From: Streptomyces sp. YPW6
Lineage (GTDB): Bacteria; Actinomycetota; Actinomycetes; Streptomycetales; Streptomycetaceae
Assembly (NCBI RefSeq): GCF_018866325.1
Contig: NZ_CP076457.1
Location: 1,647,001 to 1,711,000 of the forward strand
Direction: 5' to 3'
Length of the DNA: 64,000 bases
Shown here: in pieces, positions 51,652 to 60,026 of the stretch
Layout of the letters: each line of letters begins with the position of its first letter
How positions within the stretch are numbered: position 1 is the first letter of the stretch
Position numbers and translations under genes: made by a program
Notes under the pieces: generated by a model
What the model was told of the DNA's origin: nothing
What the model saw: only the letters and a program-made list of their open reading frames with translations
Database searches by the model: none

Positions 51652-53051
51652 ACACCGCCGAGGAGCTGCCCGCACCTTCCAACCCTCTCGCCGTCGCACG
51701 GCGCATCGTCCCCGACTGGACCACCCAGGACGGACACCTGCGACTGCGTCGCTGGCGCGGCTCGTGGATGCACTGGACCGGAACCTGCTGGCGTGAGTAC
51801 GACGAACAGCAGATGCGCGCCGGGCTCTACAAGCGGCTGGAGCACTGCGTCCACACCGTGCTGAACAAGAAGGGCGAGCCAGAGGCTCACCCGTGGGCCC
51901 CGACGAAGACGAAGATCAGCAACCTTCTCGACGCCATGTCCGCAATCACCCTGCTGCCCGCCGACACCGACGCCCCGTCCTGGATCGACCACGAGCACGG
52001 CCAGCACGACGACAGCCCGATCGTCGCGTGCCGCAACGGGCTCCTGCGCATCCGGGACCGGGCACTACTGCCCCACGGGCCCGGGTTCTTCAACATCGTC
52101 TCCGTCCCCTACGACTTCGACCCCAACGCCACCGCCCCCACCTGGAAAGGATTCCTGCACGGAATCTGGCCCGATGACCCCGCCTCCATCGCCGCGTTGC
52201 AGGAGTGGTTCGGCTACGTCCTGTCCGGGCGCACCGACCAACAGAAGATCCTGCTCATGAAAGGGCCCTCCCGGTCCGGGAAGGGCACCATCGCCCGCAT
52301 CCTGAAAGAGCTGGTCGGCAAGGAGAACCTGGCCGGGCCCACCCTCGCCGGACTCGGCACGAACTTCGGGCTCTCCACCCTGGTCGGCAAACCCCTCGCG
52401 GTCATCTCCGACGCCCGCCTCTCCGGCGACGGCGGGCAAGTCGTCGAACGGCTCCTCACCATCTCCGGCGAGGACACCATCGACATCGACCGCAAGTACC
52501 GCGACGTCTGGACCGGCAAGCTCCCCACCCGGCTCATGGTCCTGACCAACGAGCTGCCGAACTTCGGAGACAGCAGCGGGGTCATCGCCCGGCGGTTCGT
52601 CGTCCTCAACATGACCGTCTCCTGGCTCGGCCGCGAGGACACCGGACTCACAGACAAGCTCGCCGCCGAGATGCCCGGCATCATCAACTGGGCCCTGGAC
52701 GGCCTCGCCCGCCTGGAGCGCAACGGCCGCATCACCGAACCCGCGTCCTCCCAGGACGCCATCACGATGATGCAGGACACCGCCTCACCCACCAGCGCAT
52801 TCGTTCGGGAACGCTGCACCACCGGCCCCACCCGTGACGTCCCCGTCGACGTCCTGTGGAACGCCTGGCGCGAATGGGCCGAGGACAACGGCGTACGAGC
52901 CATCGGCACGAAGCAGCTTTTCGGCCGCAACCTCCTCTCCGTCGTCCCCCAGCTCAACCGCACCCGCCCCCGCGACGCCTACGGCCGCCAGGTAGCCACC
53001 TACACCGGCATCGCACTCAACACGGCCGAACCACATCTGCCTGAGTCGTGA
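51648..53051 (+). CDS. SF3 helicase/D5-type replication protein
   Basis: A 467-residue helicase of the phage P4/poxvirus D5 type. A D5_N-like region precedes Walker A GPSRSGKGT (residues 206-214), then LAVISDARLS (Walker B) and PTRLMVLTNELPNFGD (motif C). The C-terminus carries a short DNA-binding-like helix. Together with the prim-pol it forms a replicase that opens and primes the element origin, replacing the RepSA protein of pSAM2. GTG 51648 overlaps the previous stop. Its stop codon lies inside a 27-bp inverted repeat. Confidence 0.87.
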   Translation: MNTAEELPAPSNPLAVARRIVPDWTTQDGHLRLRRWRGSWMHWTGTCWREYDEQQMRAGLYKRLEHCVHTVLNKKGEPEAHPWAPTKTKISNLLDAMSAITLLPADTDAPSWIDHEHGQHDDSPIVACRNGLLRIRDRALLPHGPGFFNIVSVPYDFDPNATAPTWKGFLHGIWPDDPASIAALQEWFGYVLSGRTDQQKILLMKGPSRSGKGTIARILKELVGKENLAGPTLAGLGTNFGLSTLVGKPLAVISDARLSGDGGQVVERLLTISGEDTIDIDRKYRDVWTGKLPTRLMVLTNELPNFGDSSGVIARRFVVLNMTVSWLGREDTGLTDKLAAEMPGIINWALDGLARLERNGRITEPASSQDAITMMQDTASPTSAFVRERCTTGPTRDVPVDVLWNAWREWAEDNGVRAIGTKQLFGRNLLSVVPQLNRTRPRDAYGRQVATYTGIALNTAEPHLPES

Positions 53052-53109
53052 CTCATCGCGACTCAGACCCGCCGAATCCCGCTCTGAGTCGCGATGAGTC
53101 ACGACTCAG
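53041..53109. repeat. Perfect 27-bp inverted repeat between rep and xis
   Basis: Arms 53041-53067 and 53083-53109 are exact reverse complements around a 15-base loop. Inside, GAGTC/GACTC pentamers occur six times, so the structure is also iteron-like. The left arm covers the helicase stop codon. Candidate uses: rep terminator, replication origin or binding site for Rep or Xis. Confidence 0.9.
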
Positions 53110-53139
53110 AGCAATGTGTTCCGAACTTCCGGAGGCACC

Positions 53140-53373
53140 GTGAAACCCGCATCCGATCCCCGGGCCACTCTCCGGGGCGGCCTCCCCGACCGCTACCTCA
53201 CCCCCGAGGACATCGCCGCGCTGCTCTCCGTCCCGCTGGAAACCGTCTACGCCTGGCGGAAGAAGCGCACCGGGCCACCCGGCTTCCGCATCGGCAAGCA
53301 TCTCCGCTACGACCCCACCGCCGTCCACGCCTGGATCAACGCGCTCACCGAGGCTGAGCACGCTGCCGCCTGA
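53140..53373 (+). CDS. xis: Excisionase, MerR-like helix-turn-helix
   Basis: A 77-residue DNA-binding protein: DRYLTPEDIAALLSVPLETV followed by YAWRKKRTGPPGFRIGKHLRY, the winged helix of small excisionases. Directs the integrase to excise the element. GTG 53140 has CCGGAGG five bases upstream; the frame also has GTG 53116. It lies 76 bases before int, as in pSAM2. Confidence 0.85.
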   Translation: MKPASDPRATLRGGLPDRYLTPEDIAALLSVPLETVYAWRKKRTGPPGFRIGKHLRYDPTAVHAWINALTEAEHAAA

Positions 53374-53449
53374 CTCAGACCACAACCACCCACAGGGGCG
53401 CGGCCACCACCGGTCGCGCCCCTGACGCATCCCCGACAGGAGCACCACG

Positions 53450-54709
53450 TTGGCCGGCCACATCCAAGACCGCTGGTACAAGACCGAACCCGGACCTGAC
53501 GGAAAGCAGCGCCGGGTCAAAAGCGACCGGTACGGCTCCGGACTCCGCTACCGGGCCCGCTACGTCGGCCCCGATGGCACCGAGAAGTCCAAGAGCTTCC
53601 CCGACCGACAGAAGCGCCTCGCTGAGCAGTGGCTCACCAACGTCGCCTCCGACATGTCGCGGGGCCAGTACATCGACCCTCGCGCGGCCCGAGTCACGTT
53701 CAAGGGATACGCCGAAAAGTGGCTCAAGGCTCACAGTGCAGACCTGTCGAGTCAGATTGTCACCGAACAGCGTCTGCGCCTGCATGCCTTCCCTATCCTC
53801 GGATCGCGCCCCCTGGATTCCTTCAGGCCGGAGCACCTCCGCGAGCTCGTGAGCGCTCTGGAGGCCAATCCGCGCGTGAGTGGTGCGTACGCGCGCAACA
53901 TCTTCGGTGACGTCCGTGCCGTTCTGAGTGCGGCCGTGGACGATGCTCTCCTCCCCCGCAACCCCTGCTCTGCGAGGTCCGTGCGCCCGCCATCCGTCGA
54001 GCGGCGACGGGTCACCCCTTGGCTGCACACGCAGGTGCAGGCTGTCCGCCAAGCCCTTCCGGAGCGCTACCGAACCATGGTGGACACAGGCGCTGGCTGC
54101 GGACTCCGCCAGGGGGAAATCGTGGGTCTCGCTGAGGACGCGATCGACTTCGATGCCGGCATTCTGCGGGTCGTCCGGCAGGTGAAACTGATTCAGGGCA
54201 AGGCCGTATTCGCTCCGCCGAAATGCAACAAGGAGCGCGACGTCCCGCTCCCGTCCTCGGTGGCCCAGGCCCTGCGAGTGCACATGGACAACTACAAGCC
54301 GGTTGAAGTCACTCTGCCGTGGCGAAAGCCTGACGGCCCCAAGGTGACGGCCCGACTCATCTTCACGAACACGGCGAAGGGAGTCGTGTGGAGAAGTAAC
54401 TTCAACATCCAAGAGTGGAAGCCCGCTCTCGCGCTCGCCGGTCTCATCCCCAGTGCGCAGGACGGCAAGTACGTATCCGCCCGCGAGCACGGCATGCATG
54501 CTCTCAGGCACTTCTACGCGTCGGTACTGTTGGACGCTGGCGAGAGCATCAAGGCGGTCAGCCAGTACCTTGGCCACACCGACCCATCACTTACGTTGCG
54601 GGTGTACGCGCACCTCATGCCGTCGAGTCAGGAGCGCACCCGGAACACCATTGACGGGCTGTTCTCGCCCTCCCCTGACGGCACTGACGGCCCAGAGACG
54701 GCCCAGTAA
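53450..54709 (+). CDS. int: Tyrosine site-specific integrase
   Basis: A 419-residue phage-type recombinase. An arm-binding N-terminus is followed by a core-binding domain (about 75-175) and the catalytic domain with Arg220 (CGLRQGE), His350 and Arg353 (HALRH), His376 (LGHTDP) and nucleophile Tyr386 (RVYAHL). It joins the element att site to the chromosome at the rlmN start. TTG 53450 is used because AGGAG lies seven bases upstream and no ATG is suitable. It ends 67 bases before the right att repeat. Confidence 0.92.
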   Translation: MAGHIQDRWYKTEPGPDGKQRRVKSDRYGSGLRYRARYVGPDGTEKSKSFPDRQKRLAEQWLTNVASDMSRGQYIDPRAARVTFKGYAEKWLKAHSADLSSQIVTEQRLRLHAFPILGSRPLDSFRPEHLRELVSALEANPRVSGAYARNIFGDVRAVLSAAVDDALLPRNPCSARSVRPPSVERRRVTPWLHTQVQAVRQALPERYRTMVDTGAGCGLRQGEIVGLAEDAIDFDAGILRVVRQVKLIQGKAVFAPPKCNKERDVPLPSSVAQALRVHMDNYKPVEVTLPWRKPDGPKVTARLIFTNTAKGVVWRSNFNIQEWKPALALAGLIPSAQDGKYVSAREHGMHALRHFYASVLLDAGESIKAVSQYLGHTDPSLTLRVYAHLMPSSQERTRNTIDGLFSPSPDGTDGPETAQ

Positions 54710-54757
54710 CACGCGAACGGCCCCTGTCGAGCGCCGAACTTGCTGGTCAGGGGCCAT

Positions 54758-54796
54758 TCAATGCCGGATCGTCGCCAGTTCTCCGGGCTTAGGCAT
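54758..54796 (-). pseudogene. Orphan copy of the rlmN start at attR
   Basis: The right repeat carries a second rlmN start codon. Reading on into element DNA it gives MPKPGELATIRH and a stop. It is a by-product of integration with no expected function, but shows which side of the core each base came from. Confidence 0.8.
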
Positions 54797-54818
54797 GGTT
54801 CATCCAGTGTGGCAGACA
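54777..54818. repeat. Right attachment site (attR), 42-bp direct repeat
   Basis: Identical over all 42 bases to 40598-40639. It lies between the integrase gene and the terminator behind cdsA. Confidence 0.95.
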
Positions 54819-54825
54819 TACGGGG

Positions 54826-54858
54826 GAGGGTCCGCCGCCCTGTGGACGACGGACCCTC
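54826..54858 (-). terminator. Terminator behind cdsA
   Basis: GAGGGTCCG (54826-54834) and CGGACCCTC (54850-54858) pair; it lies 48 bases after the cdsA stop on the minus strand and originally stood between cdsA and rlmN. Confidence 0.65.
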
Positions 54859-54905
54859 GCTCGTGAAACGTGCAGCTGGGACGGGGTCCCGGAGCGCTGG
54901 GGCGG

Positions 54906-56003
54906 TCAGCCGGAGCCCACGAACAGCACCAGCAGCAGCCACACCACCGGCGCGGTCGGCAGGAGGGAGTCCAGCCGGTCCATGATGCCGCCGTGGCCAG
55001 GCAGCAGGGTGCCCATGTCCTTGATCCCGAGGTCCCGCTTGATCATGGACTCGCCCAGGTCGCCCAGGGTGGCGCTGGCCGCGACCGCCAGCCCGAGCAG
55101 CAGACCCTGCCACCAGGCGCCGCCGTCGATCAGGAACTCCATGCAGAGCGCGCCGGCGACCATGGCGAAGGCGACCGCGCCGAGCAGGCCCTCACGGGTC
55201 TTGCCGGGGCTGATGCGTGGGGCGAGCTTGTGCTTGCCGAAGCGCCAGCCGACGGCGTACGCCCCGGTGTCGCTGACCACCGTGAGGACGAGGAAGGTCA
55301 GCACCCGCCACGACCCGTCGTCCGCCGTCAGGAGCAGGGCGACGAAGGTGGCCAGGAAGGGGACGTAGAACGCCGCGAAGACCCCGGCGGTGACATCTTT
55401 GAGATACCCCTCCGGCGGCTCGGTCATCCGCCAGACCAGCACCGCGAGAGCGGTCAGGGCCATGGCGACCCACGCGCCCTCCGGGCCCCGGGCGTAGCCG
55501 GCGACGACCATCGCGGCTCCGCCGACGGCCAGGGGGATCAGGGGCGCCTTGATGCCCTTGCGTTCCTGGAGTCGGGAGGTGAGCTCCCAGAGGCCGACGA
55601 CGACGGCGATCACTATGACGCCGATGAAGACGGCCTTCACGATGAACAGCGAGACGCCGATGACGGCGCCGAGACCCACGCCGACCCCTATGGCGGCGCG
55701 CAGATCACGCCCCGCGCGCTTCTTCTGCGGCGGGGACGGCAGCGGGGTGGACATGGGCTCCTGCGGCATCTCGTCACGGAACAGAGGGCCGCTGATGAGC
55801 GCGGCGTCCCCGTTCCGGTCGTCGCGGCTCTGCGGCTCTGCGTCTGCGTCTCTACCTGCGTCGGGAACGTCCGGCACGATGGGCATGGGCCGAGTCTGCT
55901 GGGCGCCGTGCACATCGTGGGCAGGACCCGCCGGGGCAGCCCTCATCTCGGGCGTGCCCCAGTAACCGGCTCCTTGCGGGGCGCCCCAGAAAGAGTCGTT
56001 CAT
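54906..56003 (-). CDS. cdsA: Phosphatidate cytidylyltransferase (CDP-diacylglycerol synthase)
   Basis: A 365-residue membrane enzyme making CDP-diacylglycerol from phosphatidate and CTP for phospholipid synthesis. A proline-rich, soluble N-terminus of about 100 residues precedes eight membrane segments. The family signature is near the end (SMIKRDLGIKDMGTLLPGHG and then GIMDRLD). Its ATG shares one base with the frr stop, so the two are coupled. Confidence 0.92.
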   Translation of the reverse strand: MNDSFWGAPQGAGYWGTPEMRAAPAGPAHDVHGAQQTRPMPIVPDVPDAGRDADAEPQSRDDRNGDAALISGPLFRDEMPQEPMSTPLPSPPQKKRAGRDLRAAIGVGVGLGAVIGVSLFIVKAVFIGVIVIAVVVGLWELTSRLQERKGIKAPLIPLAVGGAAMVVAGYARGPEGAWVAMALTALAVLVWRMTEPPEGYLKDVTAGVFAAFYVPFLATFVALLLTADDGSWRVLTFLVLTVVSDTGAYAVGWRFGKHKLAPRISPGKTREGLLGAVAFAMVAGALCMEFLIDGGAWWQGLLLGLAVAASATLGDLGESMIKRDLGIKDMGTLLPGHGGIMDRLDSLLPTAPVVWLLLVLFVGSG

Positions 56004-56560
56004 CAGACTTCGAGCAGCTCGGCTTCCTTGTGCTTCAGCAGCTCGTCCACCTGCGTGACGTACTTCGCGGTGGTGTCGTCGAGCTCCTTCTCCGCGCGGC
56101 GCACCTCGTCCTCGCCGGACTCCTTGTCCTTGACGAGCTTGTCGAGGTTCTCCTTGGCCTTGCGGCGGATGGAGCGGATCGAGATCTTGGAGTCCTCGGC
56201 CTTGGTCTTGGCGACCTTGATGTACTCCTTGCGACGGTCCTGGGTGAGCTCGGGGAAGGTCACCCGGATGATGTTGCCGTCGTTGCTCGGGTTGACGCCG
56301 AGGTCGGAGTCGCGGATCGCCTGCTCGATGTTGCGCAGCGCGGTCTTGTCGAACGGCGTCACGACGGCCATCCGCGGCTCGGGAACCGAGAACGAGGCCA
56401 GCTGGTTGATCGGGGTCAGCGCGCCGTAGTAGTCGGCGACGATCTTGTTGAACATCGCCGGGTGCGCGCGGCCGGTACGGATCGCGGCGAAGTCCTCTTT
56501 CGCGACGACAACGGCCTTCTCCATCTTCTCCTCGGCCTCGAGGAGGATTTCTTCGATCAC
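56003..56560 (-). CDS. frr: Ribosome recycling factor
   Basis: A 185-residue protein with the usual three-helix bundle sequence ([39 protein letters not shown]). Splits ribosomes after termination. GTG 56560 is chosen because AGGAG lies seven bases upstream; GTG 56563 is the codon before. Fits the conserved order pyrH-frr-cdsA. Confidence 0.95.
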   Translation of the reverse strand: MIEEILLEAEEKMEKAVVVAKEDFAAIRTGRAHPAMFNKIVADYYGALTPINQLASFSVPEPRMAVVTPFDKTALRNIEQAIRDSDLGVNPSNDGNIIRVTFPELTQDRRKEYIKVAKTKAEDSKISIRSIRRKAKENLDKLVKDKESGEDEVRRAEKELDDTTAKYVTQVDELLKHKEAELLEV

Positions 56561-56681
56561 CACGTGCTCCTGCGTGTCTTGGGTGGGCCCGGCGTCGTCA
56601 TCGCCGCGCCCTGCGGGTCCTGCGTCGCGTCCTCACCTGCACGGTGTCCGACCGGCAGGCCGTTGTCCATCCTGGGGGCCG

Positions 56682-57455
56682 TCAGGCCCGGGTGCTCTCG
56701 TCGCTCACGAGCGTGCCGATCTTCTCACCCTTGACCGCGCGAGCGATATTGCCCAGGGCGGTCAGCTCGAAGACGAGGATCGGCAGCTTGTTGTCGCGGC
56801 AGAGCGTGATGGCGGTGGCGTCGGCGACCTTCAGATCGCGGGCGATCACCTCGCCGTACTCCAGTGCGTCGAACTTCACCGCGCCGGGGTTGGTCTTCGG
56901 GTCGGAGTCGTAGACCCCGTCCACCCCGTTCTTCCCCATGAGCAGCGCCTCGGCGTCGATCTCCAGGGCGCGCTGCGCGGCGGTGGTGTCGGTGGAGAAG
57001 TAGGGCATGCCCATACCCGCGCCGAAGATCACCACGCGGCCCTTCTCCAGGTGCCGTACGGCGCGGAGCGGGATGTACGGCTCGGCGACCTGGCCCATGG
57101 TGATGGCGGTCTGGACGCGCGAGTCGATGCCCTCCTTCTCCAGGAAGTCCTGGAGCGCCAGGCAGTTCATGACGGTGCCGAGCATGCCCATGTAGTCGGA
57201 GCGGGCCCGGTCCATGCCGCGCTGCTGGAGCTCGGCCCCACGGAAGAAGTTGCCTCCACCGATGACCACCGCGATCTGGGCGCCGTCGCGGACGACGGCG
57301 GCGATCTCGCGGGCGATGGTGTGCACGACGTCGGGGTCGACGCCGAGACCGCCGCCGCCGGCGAATGCCTCACCGGAGAGCTTCAGCATGAAGCGCCCGG
57401 AACCCTTGTCGTCGCGTTTGTCGTCGGCCTGCATGGCGTCCGCGCCGTTGTCCAT
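56682..57455 (-). CDS. pyrH: UMP kinase
   Basis: A 257-residue amino acid kinase-fold enzyme turning UMP into UDP. Landmarks: [22 protein letters not shown], and [23 protein letters not shown] 57455 follows CGAGGAG. The N-terminus has an acidic, Asp/Lys-rich extension of about 22 residues, as seen in other streptomycetes. Confidence 0.95.
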   Translation of the reverse strand: MDNGADAMQADDKRDDKGSGRFMLKLSGEAFAGGGGLGVDPDVVHTIAREIAAVVRDGAQIAVVIGGGNFFRGAELQQRGMDRARSDYMGMLGTVMNCLALQDFLEKEGIDSRVQTAITMGQVAEPYIPLRAVRHLEKGRVVIFGAGMGMPYFSTDTTAAQRALEIDAEALLMGKNGVDGVYDSDPKTNPGAVKFDALEYGEVIARDLKVADATAITLCRDNKLPILVFELTALGNIARAVKGEKIGTLVSDESTRA

Positions 57456-57483
57456 GGAAATTCTCCTCGTGCACATACGAAGA

Positions 57484-57528
57484 AGGCCATTGCCGGTGGG
57501 TCTGGTGTCCCTACAGCGGCAATGGCCT
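57484..57528 (-). terminator. Terminator between tsf and pyrH
   Basis: AGGCCATTGCCG and its exact complement (57484-57495, 57517-57528) with a T-rich TCTTCG tail on the minus strand, after the tsf stop. Confidence 0.75.
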
Positions 57529-57616
57529 CCTCGTCAGATCTGCGGTCGTCCGGCGTGGGTGCGGCCGTCGACTGCACCAGACCCTATCGGGTCCGGCGCT
57601 GTTCGCCCGGACGGAC

Positions 57617-58453
57617 TCAGATGCCGACCTTGATGCGCGAGAAGCGCTTCAGGGTGACACCGGCCTCGTCCAGGACCTTCTGGACGGACTTCTTGGCGTC
57701 CAGCGCGTACGGCTGGCCCAGGAGGGTGGCCTCCTTGAAGAAGCCGTTGACCCGACCCTCGACGATCTTCGGGAGGGCGGCCTCGGGCTTGCCCTCGGCG
57801 CGGGTGGTCTCCTCGGCGACGCGGCGCTCGGCCTCGACGACCTCGGCCGGCACGTCCTCGCGGGACAGGTACTTCGGGGCGAAGGCGGCGATGTGCTGCG
57901 CGATGCCCTTGGCCAGCTCGGCGTCGGCCTTGTCCAGCTCGACCAGAACACCGATCTGCGGGGGCAGGTCGGGCATGGTGCGGTGCATGTACACGGAGAC
58001 GTAGTCGCCGGTGAACTGCGCGAAGCGGTCCAGGACGATCTTCTCGCCGAGGTTGGCGTTGGCCTCGTCGACGTACGCCTGGACGGTCTTGCCGGCCTCG
58101 ATCTCGGAGGCGAGCAGCGCGTCGATGTCGGCCGGGGAGGTCGCGGCGACGTGCGCGGCGAGCGTGTTGGCGACGGCCTGGAACTTGTCACCCTTGGCGA
58201 CGAAGTCCGTCTCGCACTTCAGCTCCAGCAGAACGCCGGACGTCTGGTCCTCGGAGATGAGGGAGACGACGGCGCCGTTCTCGGCGGAACGGCCCTCGCG
58301 CTTGGCGACGCCCTTCTGGCCCTTGATACGGAGCGCCTCGACGGCCTTGTCGACGTTGCCGTCGGCCTCGTCGAGCGCCTTCTTGCAGTCCATCATGCCG
58401 GCGCCGGTGAGCTCGCGGAGCTTCTTGACGTCAGCGGCGGTGTAGTTCGCCAT
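57617..58453 (-). CDS. tsf: Translation elongation factor Ts
   Basis: A 278-residue nucleotide exchange factor for EF-Tu. The N-terminal UBA-like domain reads YTAADVKKLRELTGAGMMDC, followed by the core with KCETDFVAKGD. Length normal. Co-transcribed with rpsB, with a hairpin in the gap that may reduce readthrough. Confidence 0.96.
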   Translation of the reverse strand: MANYTAADVKKLRELTGAGMMDCKKALDEADGNVDKAVEALRIKGQKGVAKREGRSAENGAVVSLISEDQTSGVLLELKCETDFVAKGDKFQAVANTLAAHVAATSPADIDALLASEIEAGKTVQAYVDEANANLGEKIVLDRFAQFTGDYVSVYMHRTMPDLPPQIGVLVELDKADAELAKGIAQHIAAFAPKYLSREDVPAEVVEAERRVAEETTRAEGKPEAALPKIVEGRVNGFFKEATLLGQPYALDAKKSVQKVLDEAGVTLKRFSRIKVGI

Positions 58454-58496
58454 GAGTCTGTATGTCTCTCTCGAAGTCTGAAAGATCTACGGGTGA

Positions 58497-58534
58497 ACGG
58501 CGGGGGCGACGCTCGTGGCGCCGGCCCCCGCCGT
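58497..58534 (-). terminator. Hairpin in the rpsB-tsf gap
   Basis: ACGGCGGGGGC (58497-58507) pairs with 58524-58534. It lies between the two genes of one operon and is likely an attenuator or RNA-stability element. Confidence 0.55.
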
Positions 58535-58552
58535 CAGCAGCCGTGACGGGTG

Positions 58553-59461
58553 TCAGGCCTGCTCGGCGTCCGCGGCCGGAGCCTCGGCCTCGGCGACGGC
58601 CTCGGCCGGCTTCTCGGCGTCGGCGACCTTCTCGGTCTCGGCGGAGGACTGGACCTCGGCGGCGGCCGCGGTCTCGTCCTTCTTGTCGCCCTCGAGCAGG
58701 TCGCGCTCCCACTCGGCGAGGGGCTCGCCGGCGGCCTTCTCGCCCGGCTTCGAGTCACCGGTGGCGGCACCGGAGCGGGCGATGAGGCCCTCGGCGACGG
58801 CGTCGGCGATCACGCGGGTGAGCAGGGTGACGGAGCGGATCGCGTCGTCGTTGCCCGGAATCTTGTAGTCGACCTCGTCGGGGTCGCAGTTGGTGTCGAG
58901 GATCGCGACGACCGGGATGTGGAGCTTGCGCGCCTCACCGACGGCGATGTGCTCCTTCTTGGTGTCGACGATCCAGACGGCGCTGGGCACCTTCTGCATC
59001 TCGCGGATACCACCGAGGGTCTTCTCCAGCTTGGCCTTCTCACGCGAGAGGACCAGGAGCTCCTTCTTGGTGAGGCCGGAGGCGGCCACGTCCTCGAAGT
59101 CGATGAGCTCCAGCTCCTTCAGACGCTGAAGGCGCTTGTAGACGGTGGAGAAGTTGGTGAGCATGCCACCGAGCCAACGCTGGTTGACGTACGGCATGCC
59201 GACGCGCGTCGCCTGCTCGGCGATGGCCTCCTGGGCCTGCTTCTTCGTACCCACGAACATGATGGAGCCGCCGTGGGCGACGGTCTCCTTGACGAACTCG
59301 TAGGCGCGGTCGATGTACGACAGCGACTGGAGCAGGTCGATGATGTAGATGCCGTTGCGCTCGGTGAAGATGAAGCGCTTCATCTTCGGGTTCCAGCGAC
59401 GGGTCTGGTGACCGAAGTGGACGCCGCTTTCCAGCAGCTCCCGCATCGTGACGACGGCCAT
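58553..59461 (-). CDS. rpsB: 30S ribosomal protein S2
   Basis: A 302-residue protein ([20 protein letters not shown]; later [19 protein letters not shown]). The body is normal S2; the last 60 residues are an acidic, Ala/Glu-rich tail typical of actinobacteria. First gene of the rpsB-tsf unit. Confidence 0.97.
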   Translation of the reverse strand: MAVVTMRELLESGVHFGHQTRRWNPKMKRFIFTERNGIYIIDLLQSLSYIDRAYEFVKETVAHGGSIMFVGTKKQAQEAIAEQATRVGMPYVNQRWLGGMLTNFSTVYKRLQRLKELELIDFEDVAASGLTKKELLVLSREKAKLEKTLGGIREMQKVPSAVWIVDTKKEHIAVGEARKLHIPVVAILDTNCDPDEVDYKIPGNDDAIRSVTLLTRVIADAVAEGLIARSGAATGDSKPGEKAAGEPLAEWERDLLEGDKKDETAAAAEVQSSAETEKVADAEKPAEAVAEAEAPAADAEQA

Positions 59462-60026
59462 GGCCGTACTCCTTGAGGTACTCGGTTATCGCGATCGCAG
59501 GTTTGCGCTCGCGCCTGACGCCCCTACGCGCCGTGCCACAAGGGACCGAGGAGCGCGGCCACCTCCGAGAAGAGGAGGATGGCGGGGCGTGCGAAGTCGA
59601 CCCGGTGACCCGGATCGCCGTAAGAAGTGTACGGGACCGGCTGAGTGCCGGGTGACGGCGATACCGATGCCCTGGTGACGGCGGCACGACGGGCCGGGGC
59701 GGTGTCATCCGCGAGCCGGTGGCGGTGCCATCCGCGGGCCGGGGGAGGGCGCGGTCCGCGGCCGGTGACGGCCATGTCCGCCACCCTCGGACGGCGACGC
59801 CCCGGGCCTCGGTGCCCCCCGTCCACGGCCCGGTGACGGCCGGACCCGCGGCAGCCCGGGAACGGCTGTGTCCACGGCCCCCGGTGGCTGTTGTGTCCGC
59901 TGTGTCCGCGGCCCGGCAACGGCTGCGTCCACGGTCGGGTGACGGGGATGTCCACAACCGGCGAGTAGCCCACAGGAACAGGTCCATGATCACCGGAACT
60001 CCGGCCTCCGGGACATCCTGACGGAC
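59462..60026. other. Intergenic region with degenerate repeats upstream of rpsB
   Basis: About 565 bases between divergent rpsB and the M23 peptidase gene. No convincing gene. From about 59640 to 59960 a phrase like GGCCCGGTGACGGC, often followed by GTCC(A/G)C, recurs at roughly 35-50 base spacing in several decayed copies. The rpsB promoter should lie near 59470-59600; no motif was clear enough to call. Confidence 0.45.

Larger units (their letters stand above)
40598..54818. mobile_element. Integrated actinomycete conjugative element (AICE) at the rlmN start
   Basis: A 14.2-kb element bounded by 42-bp direct repeats. It carries all AICE modules: tyrosine integrase and excisionase next to the right repeat, a replication pair (prim-pol and SF3 helicase), a single FtsK-type transfer translocase with small membrane (spread) genes, and a GntR-type repressor with a Nudix gene as in pSAM2. 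Cargo includes a methyltransferase, a cysteine-rich PP-loop protein and a restriction-type nuclease. It looks intact and possibly mobile. Known AICEs usually use tRNA genes; this one uses the start of rlmN. Confidence 0.93.
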
